From the NCBI RefSeq assembly GCF_023101765.2, contig NC_064236.1, positions 21,016,571 through 21,080,570 of the forward strand: a stretch of DNA of 64,000 bases. Reading direction: 5' to 3'. The DNA comes from Spodoptera frugiperda. Lineage: Eukaryota; Arthropoda; Insecta; Lepidoptera; Noctuidae. Under the pieces are notes generated by a model, which worked only from the letters and a program-made list of their open reading frames with translations, did no database searches and was not told the origin of the DNA. The position numbers were made by a program, and so were the translations under genes. Below are positions 22,441 to 31,814 of this stretch, piece by piece; the stretch's first letter is position 1, and every line of letters begins with the position of its first letter.

Positions 22441-23155
22441 AGTAGATAAATGATTTCGAAAATTACCTAAATTCAATCGGAATAAAAAAAACTACTAAAT
22501 ATTTTCTCAAAAAAGAATGAGAGATTTCGGCTTACACAACTTTTAAAACTAAATTCACGCGGACACAAAGTTTCTACCTCCAATCATTTCAATATAAAAT
22601 AAAAACTTATAAAAATGTATTTAGTGCTTTACGAGATCTTCTCGAAAAATCACTTTAATAAGTATTTATTTTAATATTAACCCATATGGCGCCGCACAGT
22701 GATTCATCCTGAACATGCTAGCTAGACAAAAGTCACTTCCGAATTTCCAAGAACTAACTATTGAAAAATACGTAGCCAATATCACTACTGAGTTAATATA
22801 AGGGCTGTTATACGGATAAAGTGTAATTAAAGCGTCAACTAGTTGCAATTTCGCTTCTAACGAGAAACAACATATCCTAGTGAATTTTATACTTGTGAAA
22901 AAAAAAACTGTGACGGATTTTGTAGCTGAAGGTATGCACTTTTTATTTTGATACTTAAAGTACCTATAGTTTTTCTCTGCTATTTACAAAACGTGCAATG
23001 TTGCAAAACGTGCAATGTTGATATTTTTTCGACGTTTTTAAAGTTTAATGGACCAGAAACTATCTCTCCCCTTTTTTCCCCAGGTGGATTTTTTTATATT
23101 TCATAGCTATATCTATTAGCTTTTGATTTTTAGTAGTCATAAAATTCACGATTTT
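22441..23155. other. AT-rich interval
   Basis: Contains a 16-bp direct repeat (CAAAACGTGCAATGTTG near 22986). A 30-bp phrase at 22692-22725 is repeated inverted at 30683-30716. Nothing else identified. Confidence 0.35.
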
Positions 23156-23159
23156 CTAG

Positions 23160-23625
23160 ACATCGAAGGAACAATTTCAAACATTGAGTTTTTGGAAGAA
23201 TGGCGTAAATACCCAAAATAATATCGTACCAGTGCATTATATCAATATATAAGGAACAGACACGGTCCATAGAGTATCAGCGATGATTCTATGAAAGAGT
23301 TAAGGAACCATATCAGCGAAAATTCTTAAATTTGCTGAAAAATGGAAAAGTTCTGGAGGCAATCATAAACGCTTCTTGTTCAACTATTCTACTTATTTGG
23401 CAGAAGATTTCAAGTGTAAAGTGACTGTCCACAACTCCAAACCCTGAACATCCACTCCGGATCGTCCTACTAAAACCTTTGATGACCTGAGTGATTACTT
23501 CACATAAGCTTGAAGTTAAAAAATTAAACCTTTGAGATGAAAATGACAAAGCAAATGTGAAACAGCGCTCAGCTCCAATCCAACATAGGTTTAAGTCGGA
23601 AATGGGCTTAATAGTCGATAAACCA
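23160..23625 (+). pseudogene. Decayed gene of an unnamed transposon-associated family
   Basis: Plus-strand translations in several frames give IEFLEEWRKYPK, QYIRNRHGP, FYERVKEPYQRKFL, FAEKWKSSGGNHKRFLFNY and PDRPTKTFDDLSD. The last resembles the GRPxKxFxxxSxRSKxxK motif of an insect protein family often seen near transposons, which I cannot name. At least five stops and two frame changes are present. The relic ends about 140 bp before the Helitron, so the two may be unrelated. Confidence 0.4.
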
Positions 23626-23764
23626 AAACCCGGATTCGGGAATACTAATGATGGAAATACTTCTAGTCGTTTTCTTGTGTATCCTGAACTAGCTTCAGAT
23701 ATTTTTTAGGTTTAAATGTTTTTCTAATGTTTAAGTTTTAGAATTAATTATAATTATAATGTGA

Positions 23765-23793
23765 CTAGCACACCCGGCGAACTCCGTTTCGCC
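23765..23793 (-). terminator. Helitron 3' end hairpin and CTAG
   Basis: 6-bp stem GGCGAA/TTCGCC with a 6-nt loop, then GGGTGTG and CTAG. This is the transposition terminator of the Helitron, not a transcription terminator. Confidence 0.9.
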
Positions 23794-24027
23794 ACCAGAT
23801 CGCTTCGTTTTATGTAACATTTCGTTTGGTGATTAAAAGATGAACGAAAAAAATTTTTTTGTTTTATATTTGAAAAGGAAAAATTTTATTTCATTTCACA
23901 ATAGTAATGAATTCATTTAGATTAAAATAAATTAAGTGTTATTTAGTTGAACTTCTCTAAGTGAATGAAAGTGAATACAAAGTAAATACTGAATCGAATC
24001 GTTATACGTGTCCGCAAATCATTCGTT

Positions 24028-25655
24028 TCATTGAAGTGCTCTTTGGTAAACCACATTTCTTGTTTTTTGGTCTGACGTTAACACAAACAAAGCGGATGGT
24101 TTTCCAACTCGTGAACACGCAACGTATAACTGCCCATGTGAAAAACAATGATTTTCTAAATTTATCCCGCAAACACTAAGCGATTGGCCCTGCGACTTGC
24201 TAACTGTCATTGCGAACGCAAGGCGAACTGGAAATTGCAATCGTTTGAAGTCAAACGGAAGATCAGTCGGAATCATTGGTATTCGAGGAATACATACATT
24301 TTCACCTGCGTACTTTCCGTTAATAATGGTTGCCTCAATCAAATTCGGCATAAGTCTTTTTACCGCAAGTCGAGTACCGTTGCAAGTCGCGGTGGATTCA
24401 AATTACGCAATATCATAATAACTGTACCAACTTTGAGTTGCAAGTTATGTGGTGGAAATCCTAGTAACTCGAGAGAGTTTAAAAACTCCGTTGGATAATG
24501 TACTACATCATCGGGATTTGTTATGGAATCAACGGATTTGTATGTCACCAAATCGCCATCGATTTTTGATTGAATGGTGAAATTCAGTGCGTGTACATCA
24601 TATTCTTTGCGGCAAGAATTGCTCGTTGACTTAACCAAGCATAATTCTGATAATTCTCACTAATGTTTGGAAAAACATTTTCAATAAGAGCTAGTTGAGA
24701 GTCTACAAATCGGCAAAAGTCGTTGGTGAGAGTAATTAATCCAGATGTCGCATCAACTGTGACTTTTCCATTTCCAACAGCTAACAATTGTTTTGAAAAT
24801 TGTGCAGCACTTTGATCATTTTGAAGTTGAACTCTCATATTAGTGGTTAGCGATAACGTTTTTACGTTATTCCATAAAGGTGATGCCTTCAGGCAAGCAT
24901 TCAATTCATCTGCAGGCGTTCCACGGGGAATTACTGGCAACGTCTGCCTGAAATCGCCTGCCAACAATATCATTAAGCCACCAAAGATGTTGTTATTTCG
25001 CCGAAGATCCTTCAGTGTGAAGTTAAGTGCTTCAAGTGATTTCTTATGTGCCATTGTGCACTCATCCCAAACAATGAGCTTGCATTGCATCAACAATTTT
25101 CCCATTGCACTGGATCGTGAAATATTGCATGTTGGAGTATCAATTGTGTTTAAATTGAGTGGCAACTTAAGCGCAGAATGTGCAGTACGACCGCCATCTA
25201 GAAGAGTCGCCGCAATTCCAGATGATGCTAACGCCAAAGCTATGTCACATCTTGATCGAATAGTGGCCAAAATCAATGAAATGACAAATGTTTTCCCTGT
25301 TCCTCCAGATGCGTCCAGGAAGAATAGACCACCAGTATTATTGTCCACCGCTTGCATTAATGTTTCGTATACTTGTTTTTGCTGTTCATTCAGCAACAGC
25401 ACATTATTTTGAACGAATTCCTGCAATGTATCAACATTGTATTGCAGCTCTCGATTTAATTCTTGGTTGAATGCATCGTGCATCGATCGATTTGGTGCAA
25501 TCATTCCTACTTCAATCAGTAGCTTGTTTGCAATAGTCAAACATTGATCCTCAATCAGAATCAATCCTTCATTGTAGATTTCATCGGTTATTTGCATGTC
25601 AGGATTATTCGTTTGAATGCGCAAGCGATGCAAGATATCTTCACATATGTCATCT
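24028..25655 (-). pseudogene. Helitron PIF1-type helicase domain (two or more frameshifts)
   Basis: 25655-24584 has Walker A FLDASGGTGKTFVISL, Walker B LIVWDECTMAH, motif III LLAGDFRQTLPVIPRG and TTNMRVQ, all superfamily 1B helicase motifs. Frameshifts near 24610 and 24385 (a missing base before the CNGTRL block) are needed to reach VVHYPTEFLNSLELLGFPP and then SKSQGQSLSVCGINLE and SHGQLYVACSRVG (motifs V-VI). The protein ends at 24028. It would unwind DNA during rolling-circle transposition. Motifs are intact; only the frame is lost. Confidence 0.9.
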
Positions 25656-27347
25656 TTGTATTTTGTTCCATAACTGAATTGATTGTGAAAGAAAACATGT
25701 GGTGATGATAATTGCGAACAGCGTTCGTATTTGGTACGCATTTGATGAAACAACTGAATCCGCAAGTGTTAAATCCCAATGAGAATCGTTCTCTAGCAAA
25801 CCCAATAGTTGACATGCTTCTCGAAAAGTTTGGCATTGGTGGTCATTCACAGTTTTCAAATGCGCAAATGATTTTGGTCCACGTACATTTACTAACAGCA
25901 GTCGCAAATAAAAACATTCATCATTTCTAGGATGAACAGTATACATGCGACCTAGTGCATCACTGGAAAACACCTGTGGCCAATCTGGAACTGGGGTTCC
26001 TTGTTTGCGACGTTGGAATTTCTTTGTTGATTGATTCCAAGTGTAATACTTGGGCATTTCAACGTACATCAGCGTCGCTGCGAAAGGATCTGCTTCACAC
26101 ATTGCAAAGAAGCTAGTCAATGTTGTCGATGGTGGTCTCTCAGCTCGTTGTGCTGCATTAGCCTCATTGAAGTAAACTCTTTGGCCATTTTCCAAATGCA
26201 CTGATAAATGTACAACTGTGGGATATCTTTCATGAATTAGAAATGAAAATAATCGCCACAGTGCTTCATTAGTACTGACGTATCTGCCCATTTGGAAGTT
26301 GCTGATTTCGTCATTCGCATTTTCCGACGCAATACCAAACACAGCCATGTCGCTGCCTTTTGTGACGTACTTGCACAAATATTTGATTGATTTGGCGGAA
26401 TGACAACTCTCAACGTTTGCATGTGTTTCGAAAATTCGTGATAGCAGCGGGCAATATGGTACAATGAATTCATTTCCGATCTCAATCTCTTGATTTTTAA
26501 CTTTAACTTTGATAGTTCGACCATTATCTTCTTTTGAACGCCGACGATAAACTGGATATCCATCGTTCCCTGTAACTGTTTCAGCAACTAACGGTCGCGG
26601 ATATCGTTTTGTGCACTTTCCATCAGCCATGCAAGGCGATAATGGATTTAATGCACCGCACGGTCCATGCACCATCTGTGTCGTCACAATGTCGTGTAGA
26701 TGGGGATCAGTGACTGGATCAGGAATTTCAGCTGATATGATGTCATCCACTTCATTTGAATGTAATTTGTTCAGCAACCAAATTAGGATATGAGCATGCG
26801 GTAGTCCACGCTTCTGCCATTCCACCGAGTACATATAACAACGTGTGTCACCAAAAACTCGATACTTAGTAAGCACATCCATCATAACCTTGAGTTTTTG
26901 TTGAAATACTCTGGCGATTATGTCATGGCGATCTTGCGGTTTCTGACCCGGTTCCAACTCACGTTCAATTTCCATCCACTTCGGATTGCATGTGAACGTA
27001 ATAAATAAATCGGGAGTTCCATAATTTCGTACGTATGTCATAGCGTCTTGAGCGTATTCATGCATGTGGCGTGGGCTTCCGATATAAGATGATGGGAGAA
27101 TCGTCAGACGTCCAACACTCTCAACATCACCATCTGAATGAATAGCATCACGCAAGTGTATATAGTCCTCAGATCGTAGCTTTGCCTGATTGAATCGGAT
27201 GAACGCTAAACGTTCTGTCTCGACTTTGACATACATGTCGACAGCGAATTGCTGGAATAGCCGACGGCACTTCAGAATGACATTCTCCTCATGTGTACGA
27301 ATCATCATAGTAATTCATTGCGCTTAGATTTTTATTCGTTGATACGC
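25650..27347 (-). pseudogene. Helitron Rep (HUH nuclease) domain
   Basis: After the acceptor the frame reads LSAMNYY, then shifts to MMIRTHEENVILKCRRLFQQ (27308). The frame is open for 552 codons to 25650. It holds FITFTCNPKW, the HUH-type GLPHAHILIWL (metal-binding His pair) and IKYLCKYVTKGSD with the Tyr residues of the active site (Y-x-x-K-Y). This nuclease would nick at the TC/CTAG ends. Rep catalytic residues look intact even though the full gene is not. The last 110 bases overlap the helicase frame; the real crossover is near 25655, where LWNK must pass to YKDDICEDIL. Confidence 0.9.
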
Positions 27348-27419
27348 CTGAAAATGCAAAATTAAATGAATTGTTAATGGAAACCAATAATAGCAATAAT
27401 TAGTGTGTGAATATTGTAC
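27348..27419 (-). other. Inferred spliceosomal intron 2 (72 nt) in the Helitron gene
   Basis: Donor GTACAATATTC (27419), acceptor TTTTGCATTTTCAG (ending 27348). Joining gives PITSVSTNKNLSAMNYY, matching the family. A second candidate donor, GTAAGATGG at 27443, lies 24 nt upstream because of the tandem duplication; use of either keeps the frame. Confidence 0.65.
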
Positions 27420-27934
27420 TTGTAATTGGATCGACCATCTTACTTGTAATTGGATCGACCATCTTCAACGTGATATCGTATCCGTCTTGCCCTTGCCAAT
27501 AAATGATTGGATATTGTAACGCATCGTACAAACGATGTGTCTCGTTTACACGATGCATGATATTGCTTCTTCGCTGAACGACAATGTCTCGCGATTTAGT
27601 TGGATCGCCAACAATAATTGCAGCAACATCATTAACGGTGGGTGCATTGAATCTTCGCACATGTTCACCTGTTGGGGTACAATCCGCTCTTATGACAAAT
27701 TTGTGGCATTCGTTCCAATGCTGTTTTGAACATATTAACCACAGCGTTATTAGCGTGAAAAAATGCTTGCAACTGTTCAATAATTCGTCTCTTTAACTGT
27801 TCTGTTCCCTGTATATTGCACCGCACATTCAGCTGATCCACCATCGACGAAATGAAATATATTTGCAGAAATTGATGCGGTTCATCTGGTGTTGGCACCA
27901 TTGAACCATGCAAATGATATATTTGTCCTTGTAT
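27420..27934 (-). pseudogene. Helitron Rep-helicase, exon 2 (one frameshift)
   Basis: Encodes IQGQIYHLHGSMVP, EPHQFLQIYFI and NMFKTALERMP. Near 27705 a frameshift moves the reading to HKFVIRADCTPTGEHVRRFN, then RDIVVQRR, ETHRLYDALQYPI and WQGQDGYDITLKM. All are conserved blocks of the Helitron-like N domain. A 24-bp tandem duplication at the exon end (27417-27464) repeats the codons for VDPITSKM and duplicates the donor region. Confidence 0.75.
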
Positions 27935-28004
27935 CTGTAATTGCAAACAATCATTTGTTAAAGAATATGGTGTAACTTTTGATCGTGTGTGTTGTATCTT
28001 TTAC
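27935..28004 (-). other. Inferred spliceosomal intron 1 (70 nt) in the Helitron gene
   Basis: Begins GTAAAAGATAC and ends TTTGCAATTACAG on the minus strand. Removing it joins CK to IQGQIYHLHGS in phase 0, which is what the conserved protein block needs; left in, it introduces a stop. Splicing itself is not shown by the sequence. Confidence 0.7.
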
Positions 28005-28488
28005 CTTGCAAGTCGGCATGAAGCCGCCTTCTCGAATGATATTAGCTCCAAAGGAAGTCATGCGAAAGCAGTTATTGTATTCAAGGATGTGTTGAAGAAA
28101 ATGGCTGGAATCGGGATCATTTCCATCGAACAATGCTTTCAGTGGCTGTGGTGGTGTAAGTAATGGATCCAGTTTGACTTTTCCACTTGCGCAGCACAAT
28201 CCAGCCGTTTCTCTTTTGAACTTTAACGCATTGCAATATCGGCATACAGTCGTCATTGGTCCAATATCTACTTAAATTTTCATCATCACTGTAGTTTGCA
28301 GTGGGATCATATTGGAATGCCAAGCGATTGTATGATGCCAATGATCTTCGTGTGCTCACGCGTTGTCTCAATCGTGCATTTTCTCTTATTATATTTTGTC
28401 TTTCTTCGCTTAAGTTCTGTGAATACACTTGTTGCTGACTTGCATGTCTTGTGCGGCGGCCGATGTTCGCACGTCGTCCTCTAGGCAT
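28005..28488 (-). pseudogene. Helitron Rep-helicase, exon 1 (N-terminus, one frameshift)
   Basis: Starts MPRGRRANIGRRTRHASQQQ, the usual basic N-terminus of insect Helitron proteins, at 28488. About 28260 the frame must change to continue with CRYCNALKFKRETAGLCCAS, a CxxC-containing conserved block, then HFLQHILEYNNCFRMTSFGA. The exon ends ...CK at 28005, where a GT donor follows. The protein in intact elements handles rolling-circle DNA nicking and joining; this part precedes the nuclease. The Met at 28488 is chosen because the conserved basic tail starts there. Confidence 0.75.
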
Positions 28489-29071
28489 TCTGGGCTATAG
28501 ACAGAGTGGTGAATTTAACCTCAAATGCACGATCCACATAATTTACACAGTTCAACTTACCACCTTAAAGACAAATACCTGCTGTTGAAATTGAATAAAA
28601 ATGTACACAATACACTTGATTGATTTGATGGTTTCCAATTAAAATGTTAAGAAACGAATAACTAATTTTTTTTACTTTTTTTTCATTATTTCACAGTGTA
28701 CACAATACCGGTTTGTTACATGAAATTAACTGATAAGAAAACAATAAGTAGCTGTCAAGCAATGTGTCACGCACCGACGCCATCTACTTAAAATATTGGT
28801 TTGTAGTACATGCTATGTATCAGAGATGGCGCTGTATTTAAAAAATGATTTTCCCTATTTTCCCGCTTTTCTATTGAAAATTTTCCTAGATTTTCGTTGC
28901 TATAAACCTCACGGAGCCCGAGACCTTTCCAACGAATGCAAAACCGTGGAAATCAGTACGTGCTTTCTGGAGTTATAGCGTCAGGAAGGAAAACCCGACT
29001 TATTTTTATATAATAGATGTATATGTTTATATGTGTGTATCGTATTATATTATATCAATATTATAAATATA

Positions 29072-29493
29072 TACAATGTGATAGGGTTCGGACTTCTAAC
29101 CCGTTAAGGCTGAGTACTACATCTAATTTTATGGACAAAAGTCGGGGGTCGAAGGGGTCGAATCCCCTCCCCTTAAAATTATGGCTATTTTAATAATTTT
29201 CTTACTTTATGTGATATCAAAGGCTGTATGCGTCGTAGAAACAAAAAAAAACGACAAACGGTAGCTTACCAACGTAGCGACAAACCTTGGCTAACTAATT
29301 CATTACTTTTTTCATATGTTTGATAATGTTTTGGTGAGAAAAAAATAATTTCTGAATAATCTTTACCGAAAAAATCGCTATTTTTCAATATTTTCAATTG
29401 GGGTTTCAAACCCCCATATTACTTTTTTGTCGATAAAATTAGATGTAGTACTCAGCCTTAACGGGTTAGAAGTCCCACACCTATCACATTGTA
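29072..29493. mobile_element. MITE with 65-bp TIRs and TA target duplication (422 bp)
   Basis: TACAATGTGATAGG at 29072 is mirrored at 29480-29493, and the inverted similarity runs about 65 bp (ACTTCTAACCCGTTAAGG in both arms). TA flanks both ends (29070-29071, 29494-29495). No coding capacity. It stands only about 50 bp from the Helitron 5' end. Confidence 0.85.
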
Positions 29494-29499
29494 TACATT

Positions 29500-29690
29500 G
29501 TACTGGTATGTATTATTGTTTATATGTCCGAAATACATCTTATTTTTTCCCATTTTAGATATCTATCATGTTCCATGCACCCGCCTGGTATGTACTCTGC
29601 ACCACCCAAGGGTCAGACAGGCAGAAAATGCCAACGGCATTATGTCCACCCATGTACATGTGCATAAAGCTTTTTAAATAAATAAATAAT
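29500..29690 (+). repeat. Non-LTR/SINE-type 3' tail
   Basis: GCATTATGTCCACCCATGTA followed by CATAAAGCTTTTTAAATAAATAAATAA looks like a short-repeat 3' end with an A-rich tail. Family not named. Confidence 0.4.
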
Positions 29691-29937
29691 TGAACCATAA
29701 TATATGTTGTTACCCCTTTTAGGCCTCAGCCTCGAATTTTGCGGGCAGCGGGGCGGCGGCGGCGCGGGAGCGGGAGCGGGGCGGCGGCGGCGGACCCGTT
29801 CTCGAAACTAGCGGGCAGATCGCGCGGCACTACAGCGGTGTAGTGTTGTGTTCGTGGTTGTGTTGTCGAGATATTTGTTTTTATTAGCGAACGACATCTT
29901 TTTGATTCAATTTTATTCCTAACGCTCGATTTACTGT

Positions 29938-30096
29938 GGGCTAAAGAAGAAGACCTACTATAGGGCAAGGAAAATAAATGGCGAGTTTTATCGAAATTAT
30001 GAAGAACAGAGACAAAATCCCGACAAATTCTACGACTACACTAGAATGAGTGTAGAAACTTTTGACTATATTCTTGAAACTATCAAGAGTGATTTC
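29938..30096 (+). pseudogene. Harbinger-type transposase N-terminal fragment
   Basis: One continuous plus frame (too short for ordinary ORF listing) reads YYRARKINGEFYRNYEEQRQ, then NPDKFYDYTRMSVETFDYIL. The F-x-x-Y/F-x-R-M-S-x-x-x-F block is the hallmark N-terminal region of PIF/Harbinger transposases. The catalytic DDE part is absent because the element is internally deleted at about 30098. No start codon is visible in this piece; the original may begin in an upstream exon. Confidence 0.75.
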
Positions 30097-30106
30097 AGTT
30101 TTTGCT

Positions 30107-30253
30107 TTAGTCTTCAATATTCAGTTCGTTTTTTATTTCTTCCCATAATTGGTTAATTTTTCTTCTATTTTTATGGTTCACATCTTTGCTGTTCCGTATG
30201 GGTGTCCTCTCAAAGATTGCCGAAATCATTTGCTCTTGCACGTCCGAGGACAT
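30107..30253 (-). pseudogene. MADF-like accessory protein, N-terminal fragment (48 aa)
   Basis: ATG at 30253, stop at 30107. Starts MSSDVQEQMISAIFERTPI and contains NQLWEEIKNELN, which fits the start of a MADF/Myb-like DNA-binding domain (aromatic W-x-x-I spacing). PIF/Harbinger elements carry such a second protein, which helps the transposase bind DNA and enter the nucleus. The internal deletion cuts the gene after the first half of the domain, so the stop is probably not original. Confidence 0.6.
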
Positions 30254-30481
30254 TTTGATACGTCACAAAAAAATGTAGGTACACAACACTATACTACAAT
30301 GCAGACGCGCAACGCGGGCGGTCACCGCTTGACTGGAGTGCACCGCTCGTTGCCCGCTCCCGCGCCGCTCCCGCGCCGCTGTTTTCGAAAACCGGTCCAT
30401 TTGATTATACGCAAAAGATCCTGCCGCTGCCGCGCCGCCGCCGCCGCCGCCCCGCTGCCCGCAAAATTCGAGGCCGAGGCC

Positions 30482-31435
30482 TTATATTATTGAATTTATA
30501 TTTACGTTTCCTAATTACACACTTTATTTGATTATCTTTGTATTCTTAAAAATCGTGCCCCTACCCCCTACCCCTAGTTACCTACCTATCGCCTTTTATG
30601 TGGGTGTTTTGCATGAATTTCGCAATAAAACGTCACATGAAAGCCGTATAAGACGAAAAACATCAATAAATAATTTTGTCCAGCTAGCATGTTCAGGATG
30701 AATCACTGTGCGCCGGCGCGAAACAATTGAAGGTAGTTGTAATTTTTTTGTTGTAAATCGGTTTGTTTTGGTGCGGGTCCCCATCTTGGTTTGTTGATTC
30801 GTTTCGAACATTGCCATCTCTCTCACATAATACACACGAGGAGCGCGCACGACAGGGAAACTAAATTTTATCAAATTAGGGATCTGTGTATGCGCAACCA
30901 TAATTTAATTAAATTGAAGTACGATGTGAGTATATTCTAGAGTACATAATTTGCTTAGAATTGATATTTAGGGTTTACTTGAACAAAATATTACGATACG
31001 TAATCCTTTTTCGTAGCGTCTTCAATTTATGTAAGAACAATTCTCGTTTCTTATGGGTTCCTAGTACATATTTTGCATGTTTTTCTATGCATGCTTGCGT
31101 GTCTATTTTAAAAATAATAAGCAGTTCGCTAACGGACACGTCCCTATGCTATGCGGCCGACGAGATTTTCGTTACGAATGTCCGGTACATATTATCTTTG
31201 TTTTGATGAAAACCTTTCTTCATAAAACAATTTTTAAGAAGAAAAAAAAATGTCAGGAGAAATAAATATCCGGCACCCATTTTTCTTTATTCGTAGAAAT
31301 ACCAGGAGTAAGGGTTTTAATTTTATTAAAGTACATCGAGTGCACTTGCACTGACACCGATCAGCTTATTTCTTGCAAGTGATGTAATGATTTCATTTCC
31401 AAATGTAGGATTCCGTGTATTGAAAAAATTGATAA
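30482..31435. other. Unassigned AT-rich interval
   Basis: No gene. 30683-30716 is an inverted match to 22692-22725. Minus and plus open frames are short and without motifs. Confidence 0.35.
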
Positions 31436-31518
31436 CTTCGTTCCATGAAAACATGAGTTTAAAAAACTTTTCCCGTATCGTTTTTCATGTTTACCCCATT
31501 TTTGTTACACGTTGTATA
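31436..31518 (-). mobile_element. MITE family TACAACGTG, copy D (partial)
   Basis: Reverse orientation. The terminus TTTTTGTTACACGTTGTA is at about 31500-31517, and the body phrase CATGAAAACATGAGTTTAAA matches copies B and C. The other half is missing or too diverged. Confidence 0.65.
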
Positions 31519-31584
31519 TTATCCAAATGTACACGGAATTAATGCAATCAATTATTTGAGTTTGAGTTTATTTTTGTTTCGTTT

Positions 31585-31802
31585 TTTAGAGTAAGTAGTC
31601 AACTCGGACCACATACCTTTTTTTTTTTTGTTGACGGGGGGAAACCTTCAAAAGGCGCCTAGTTTTCTGGGAATAAAAGACTAGGGAGTGTGGGATTTTT
31701 ACTTCACTAAAACCACCCCGGTGGCCACCCTCAGCACCTGTAAGGGGCACCGGGTCCTCTAGTAGACCTGCTCCGGACCTACGGCCCATTTGGGACGAGT
31801 TG
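31585..31802. repeat. Repeat sharing the 34.6 kb sequence, split by a LINE tail
   Basis: 31585-31618 plus 31777-31802 equal the reverse complement of 34612-34668 with the insertion removed. Confidence 0.8.
31619..31776 (-). mobile_element. R1-type LINE 3' end, severely 5'-truncated (158 bp)
   Basis: On the minus strand it ends in poly-A (plus T-run at 31619-31629) after a UTR with GGGGTGGTTTTAGTG and a CACACTCCC phrase typical of R1-like tails. ACCT is duplicated on both sides (31615-31618, 31777-31780). The uninterrupted target is visible at 34612-34668. Confidence 0.75.
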
Positions 31803-31814
31803 CAGAAAATAAAA

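Larger units (their letters stand above)
23765..29017 (-). mobile_element. Helitron with both ends (5253 bp), coding region decayed
   Basis: On the minus strand the element begins TC (29017-29016) after A, with 5' end TCTATTATATAAAAATAAGT, and ends CTAG (23768-23765) before T, so it sits between A and T as Helitrons do. The 3' hairpin GGCGAA/TTCGCC (23776-23793) lies 7 nt before CTAG. Inside, in order, are an N-terminal zinc-finger-like region, Rep with HUH motif, and a PIF1-type helicase. A leader of about 530 nt precedes the ATG and about 260 nt follow the stop. Frameshifts make it non-autonomous now. Confidence 0.93.
29722..30481. mobile_element. PIF/Harbinger deletion derivative (760 bp)
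   Basis: Terminal inverted repeats begin GGCCTCAGCCTCGAATTTTG and are followed inward by GC-rich (CGG)n tracts in both arms. TTA is duplicated on each side (29719-29721 and 30482-30484), the TWA target of this superfamily. The interior keeps short pieces of both expected genes in convergent orientation. Most of the transposase is deleted, so it depends on a helper. Confidence 0.88.

Noticed and set aside
24843..25412. 189-codon plus open frame
   Set aside because: Antisense shadow of the Helitron helicase, whose motifs are clear on the minus strand.
29726..29968. 80-codon minus ORF rich in Pro, Arg and Ala
   Set aside because: Lies over the Harbinger terminal repeat and its (CGG)n tract.
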